Assembly: GCA_903864485.1 (NCBI GenBank)
Contig: CAIPGD010000072.1
Span: forward strand, 1-7,633
Source of the DNA: an uncultured bacterium
GTDB taxonomy: Bacteria > Pseudomonadota > Gammaproteobacteria > Burkholderiales > Burkholderiaceae_E
Reading direction: 5' to 3'
Length of the DNA stretch: 7,633 nt
Shown one piece after another: positions 4,981 to 7,633 of this stretch; the stretch's first letter is position 1, and each line of letters opens with the position of its first letter. The translations under genes and the position numbers were made by a program. A model generated the notes under the pieces. The model worked only from the letters and a program-made list of their open reading frames with translations, made no database searches and had not been told where the DNA came from.

Positions 4981-6027
4981 TTGATCCGAATCGGTATCGT
5001 TGGCGGCACGGGATATACCGGTGTCGAGTTGCTGCGTTTGCTGGCGCAGCACCCCGACGCTGACCTTCGCGCAATCACGTCCCGCACCGAGGCGGGACTC
5101 CTTGTTTCGGCGATGTTCCCGAGCCTCCGGAGGCACGCCCGAATTGCAAACCTGACATTTTCTGCGCCCGACGATGGCGCACTCCACGCCTGCGATGTGG
5201 TTTTCTTTGCGACCCCGCATGGGGTTGCGATGGCGCAGGCGCCCGCCTTACTTGAGGCTGGCGTGAAGGTGATCGACCTCGCGGCGGACTTCCGTCTCAA
5301 AGACCCTGCAGTGTTTGCGCAGTGGTACGGGATGGCGCACACCCAGACTGGTCTGTTGGCCGAGGCGGTCTACGGCCTCCCGGAAGTCAATCGAGCGGCA
5401 ATTCGAACTGCGCGCCTGGTGGGGTTGCCCGGATGTTACCCAACGTCCGTCCAATTGGGTTTGTTGCCGGTGCTCGAGGCCAACCTCGTCGATTGTCAGA
5501 CGCTGATTGCCAATTGCGCATCTGGTGTCTCTGGGGCGGGACGCAAGGCTGAGATTGGTACCTTGCTAGCCGAGGCTGCTGACAATTTTAAGGCCTATGG
5601 TGTGGCGGGGCATCGTCATGCGCCTGAGATCACGCAAGGCTTGACTGCGATTGCCGGACGGTCGGTACAGATTCAATTTGTCCCGCATCTGGTGCCGATG
5701 ATTCGCGGGATTCATGCAACGCTATACGCGCGGGTCCTGCCGACGGCCCGTGAGGTCGACTTCCAGGCGCTCTACGAGGCGAGGTTTGCCAACGAGCCGT
5801 TTGTGGATGTCATGCCGCCCGGGTCGACGCCAGAGACTCGCTCGGTACGGGCATCCAATATGGTTCGAATCGCAGTGCATCGGCCCGCTGGCACGGATTT
5901 ACTGATCGTACTGGTCGTCGAAGACAATCTGGTGAAAGGCGCTGCCGGACAGGCAGTGCAGGTGATGAACCTGCTATTTGGCCTGGAAGAGACCGCTGGC
6001 CTGACGCAATTGCCGATTTTGCCCTGA
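4981..6027 (+). CDS. argC: N-acetyl-gamma-glutamyl-phosphate reductase
   Basis: ArgC carries out the third step of arginine biosynthesis: NADPH-dependent reduction of N-acetylglutamyl-5-phosphate to the semialdehyde, in the cytoplasm. The 348-residue protein opens with the Rossmann motif IGIVGGTGYTGVELLRLL (GGTGYTG at residues 8-14). It has the catalytic cysteine Cys152 in VGLPGCYPTSVQLGLLP, the GVSGAGRKA segment (182-190) and the substrate-binding GHRHAPEI (210-217). The start must be the TTG at 4981: it lies just before the dinucleotide-binding motif, no in-frame ATG or GTG exists between it and the rpsI frame, and the next internal Met (45) would remove the fold's first strand. There is no Shine-Dalgarno before it, only CTCGGCCGCC. 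With the 11-bp gap to rpsI this suggests translation coupled to the upstream gene. The gene ends in tandem stops TGATGA. Confidence 0.97.
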   Translation: MIRIGIVGGTGYTGVELLRLLAQHPDADLRAITSRTEAGLLVSAMFPSLRRHARIANLTFSAPDDGALHACDVVFFATPHGVAMAQAPALLEAGVKVIDLAADFRLKDPAVFAQWYGMAHTQTGLLAEAVYGLPEVNRAAIRTARLVGLPGCYPTSVQLGLLPVLEANLVDCQTLIANCASGVSGAGRKAEIGTLLAEAADNFKAYGVAGHRHAPEITQGLTAIAGRSVQIQFVPHLVPMIRGIHATLYARVLPTAREVDFQALYEARFANEPFVDVMPPGSTPETRSVRASNMVRIAVHRPAGTDLLIVLVVEDNLVKGAAGQAVQVMNLLFGLEETAGLTQLPILP

Positions 6028-6036
6028 TGATTTTGT

Positions 6037-6084
6037 ACCGAGACCGGTGGATGTCTGACCTTGTTGTCAACGCGGGTTCTCGGT
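6037..6084 (+). other. Imperfect inverted repeat between argC and erpA
   Basis: ACCGAGA (6037-6043) pairs with TCTCGGT (6078-6084), and CC (6044-6045) extends the stem to GG (6075-6076) across one bulged T. The large inner loop can fold further. Only a short pyrimidine run (TTCCCTT) follows, so it is at best a weak terminator for the argC transcript or a leader structure for erpA. The 108-bp gap holds no other gene, and I see no convincing erpA promoter. Confidence 0.35.
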
Positions 6085-6121
6085 TTCCCTTAGACTCAGT
6101 TCTAACCTTGTTTTGGTCTGT

Positions 6122-6139
6122 AGGAGTTTGATGCGATGA
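6122..6139 (+). promoter_or_regulatory. erpA ribosome binding site with an overlapping two-codon ORF
   Basis: A strong AGGAG (6122-6126) precedes two ATGs. The first, at 6131, is 4 nt downstream and opens ATG-CGA-TGA, a Met-Arg mini-ORF whose stop overlaps the erpA start. The second, at 6136, is 9 nt downstream and begins erpA. Both spacings are usable, so the mini-ORF could compete for or feed initiation at erpA. Confidence 0.6.
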
Positions 6140-6513
6140 ATGCGCTCGTTGAACCCGCGATCGCGGATGCAGCCACCGGTATGCCAGCCCCTCTGGTATT
6201 TACCGATAGTGCGGCGGGCAAGGTCCGCCTTTTGATTGAAGAGGAAGGCAACCCCGCGCTCAAATTGCGCGTGTTTGTGCAGGGTGGTGGTTGTTCAGGT
6301 TTTCAGTATGGCTTTACGTTTGATGAAGTCATCAACGAAGACGATACGGTCATGGACAAGAATGGGGTTCAGTTGTTGATCGATGCCATGAGTTATCAGT
6401 ACCTCGTGGGCGCAGAAATCGACTACAAGGAAGATCTCGAAGGTTCACAGTTCGTGATCCGGAACCCAAATGCCACGACGACCTGTGGCTGCGGCTCGTC
6501 GTTTTCGGCCTGA
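6136..6513 (+). CDS. erpA: Iron-sulfur cluster insertion protein ErpA
   Basis: ErpA is an A-type carrier that receives Fe-S clusters from the assembly scaffold and passes them to apo-targets, including enzymes of isoprenoid synthesis and respiration. The 125-residue protein has the full A-type motif: Cys53 in QGGGCSGFQYGFTFD, and Cys117 and Cys119 in TTTCGCGSSFSA at the C-terminus. The segment VQLLIDAMSYQYLVGAEIDY (about 78-97) matches the conserved core. The N-terminal tail (residues 1-18) is slightly longer than in E. coli ErpA (114 residues) and is typical of betaproteobacteria. ErpA is preferred over IscA because the gene stands alone outside any isc cluster and has the ErpA-type sequence. 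It follows argC after 108 bp and converges on anmK with a 15-bp gap. Confidence 0.95.
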   Translation: MNALVEPAIADAATGMPAPLVFTDSAAGKVRLLIEEEGNPALKLRVFVQGGGCSGFQYGFTFDEVINEDDTVMDKNGVQLLIDAMSYQYLVGAEIDYKEDLEGSQFVIRNPNATTTCGCGSSFSA

Positions 6514-6520
6514 TCAGGCC
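6507..6520. terminator. Palindrome over the erpA stop codon, possible weak bidirectional terminator
   Basis: GGCCTGATCAGGCC is a perfect 14-bp palindrome containing the erpA TGA, and it lies in the 15-bp gap region between convergent genes. It can form a GGCCT/AGGCC stem with a GATC loop. It is followed on the plus strand by TTCTGCGTCT, and on the minus strand by GAAAAC, so neither side has a real U-tract. Terminator function is doubtful. Confidence 0.35.
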
Positions 6521-6528
6521 TTCTGCGT

Positions 6529-7633
6529 CTAGCCTAACAACGGTGCCGGCCAGACGGCACCCAGAATTCTGGCGCCCCGGGCTCCGGTGACGGTAGGTCT
6601 TCCGGCAGGGCGTTGAGTCATGCGCTCACGAGCGAGCCAGGCGAAAGCCGCTGCTTCGACTGCGTGTGCGGGCAGCCCAAGCGCATCAGTGGTGCTGACT
6701 GGCGTTGGCGCACAAAGAGAGCGGATAGCGCGCATCAGTGCGCTGTTTCGGGCCCCACCGCCGCAGACATAAATCGAATCCGCGCCCAGGCAAGCGCGGT
6801 GGACAGTCTCAGCCGTCAGCCCGACGAGAGTCGCTTGCACGTCGACCGGATTTTCATGACCGTTCAGGCGGTCTTCGAGCCACCGCAATCCAAACAGGTC
6901 GCGACCCGTGCTGCGTGGGGCCGGTAAGGAAAACCACGGCTCGGCCAGACACCGCCCCAGTAAATCTGGAATCACGGTGCCCTGCATCCCCCAGGCGCCA
7001 TCTTCATCAAAGACTGCACCGGTGTGGCGATGGCACCAAGCATCCAGCAGCAAGTTGCCGGGACCGGTGTCATGCCCACTAACACCACCCAAACCATCGA
7101 GCCGGGTCACATTCCCGATACCGCCCAGATTGACGATTGCCCGGGCCCGGCCAGGCGCATCGAAGAGTGCAGCATGGAAGGCGGGGACAAGCGGCGCGCC
7201 CTGGCCGCCTGCAGCGACGTCGGCCGATCGAAAGTCTGCGACGACGTCGATCCCGCTCTGTTCGGCGAGGCGCGCCGGGGCGAGTAACTGCAGTGTGTAG
7301 CCGAGTTCCGGACGATGACGTACGGTCTGACCGTGCGCGCCAAGACCCTGGATGTCCTGCGGTCGCAAACCTGCGGTCGCAACCAGTTCGGCGACGACCT
7401 CCGCATACAGATCGGTCAACTGCATGGCGGCCAGTGCCGCACGAGATAGCTCGTCAGGCCCCGGTGTCTGGAGGGCGAATAGTTGCTCACGCAGAGTCCC
7501 GACCAGATGACGGCTGGCAAAGCCGATGGCATGCAGCTGGAGCGGGGGGGAGCTAAGGGTGTCGGGCTGGGGCCTGTCGGTGAATTCAACGAGGAGGCCA
7601 TCGACCCCATCGAGACTGGTGCCAGACATTAGC
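6529..7633 (-). CDS. anmK: Anhydro-N-acetylmuramic acid kinase, 5' end cut by right edge
   Basis: AnmK hydrolyses the 1,6-anhydro ring of anhydro-MurNAc and phosphorylates it to MurNAc-6-phosphate, recycling cell-wall sugar in the cytoplasm. It belongs to the actin/hexokinase-like ATPase fold. The visible 366 residues from the ATG at 7629 contain MSGTSLDGVD (1-10, phosphate loop 1), LGAHGQTVRHRP (96-107), ADFRSADVAAGGQGAPLVP (131-149), VNLGGIGNVTRL (166-177), GHDTGPGNLLLDAW (185-198) and YVCGGGARNSALM (287-299). In the family MSGTSLDGVD is normally preceded by a short strand ending in GL. The codon before the 7629 ATG is CTA (Leu), in frame with no stop, so the real start is probably several codons beyond the edge and the gene is partial here. 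It ends at TAG 6529 and converges with erpA. Confidence 0.96.
   Translation of the reverse strand, partial: LMSGTSLDGVDGLLVEFTDRPQPDTLSSPPLQLHAIGFASRHLVGTLREQLFALQTPGPDELSRAALAAMQLTDLYAEVVAELVATAGLRPQDIQGLGAHGQTVRHRPELGYTLQLLAPARLAEQSGIDVVADFRSADVAAGGQGAPLVPAFHAALFDAPGRARAIVNLGGIGNVTRLDGLGGVSGHDTGPGNLLLDAWCHRHTGAVFDEDGAWGMQGTVIPDLLGRCLAEPWFSLPAPRSTGRDLFGLRWLEDRLNGHENPVDVQATLVGLTAETVHRACLGADSIYVCGGGARNSALMRAIRSLCAPTPVSTTDALGLPAHAVEAAAFAWLARERMTQRPAGRPTVTGARGARILGAVWPAPLLG

Overview
The window looks like a chromosomal segment of a GC-rich betaproteobacterium, most likely of the order Burkholderiales. The evidence is two 16-stranded-type Gram-negative porins (family 4 style, one ending in the outer-membrane signature GLRHVF), a ubiquinone-pathway Coq7, and a core-gene order (coq7, OsmC-like, rplM, rpsI, argC, erpA, anmK) that I recall from Burkholderiales genomes. 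No transposase, integrase, phage gene, tRNA, rRNA or CRISPR array is visible.

Layout. Positions 1-2449 hold two tandem porin genes on the minus strand. The first runs off the left edge and the second has an upstream in-frame extension that is probably not translated. Between them, directly after the stop of the upstream porin, is a degenerate tandem array of seven 11-bp units. A 245-bp divergent intergenic region follows, then coq7 on the plus strand. Positions 3334-3576 contain no protein gene that I believe. On the minus strand they carry a compact and unusually complete small-RNA gene: a promoter with 17-bp spacing, three hairpins and a U-tract terminator. This RNA carries two C-rich copies of the 16S rRNA anti-Shine-Dalgarno core, one presented in a hairpin loop. 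After it come an OsmC/YhfA-like protein, a clear sigma70-type promoter, and the rplM-rpsI-argC cluster, in which argC begins with TTG only 11 bp after rpsI. Next is erpA, whose start codon is overlapped by a two-codon ORF, and convergently anmK, cut by the right edge just upstream of its conserved MSGTSLDGVD motif.

How it fits together. The protein-coding part is mostly housekeeping: outer-membrane permeability (porins), ubiquinone biosynthesis (Coq7), peroxide or redox protection (OsmC family), ribosomal proteins L13 and S9, arginine biosynthesis (ArgC), iron-sulfur delivery (ErpA) and cell-wall sugar recycling (AnmK). The most interesting element is the minus-strand small RNA at about 3352-3440. 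Its CCUCC motifs could sequester Shine-Dalgarno sequences, and there is a possible pairing site in the leader of the first porin. It resembles a family I recall from Rfam as 'Betaproteobacteria toxic small RNA', so the class may already be described; I could not check this.
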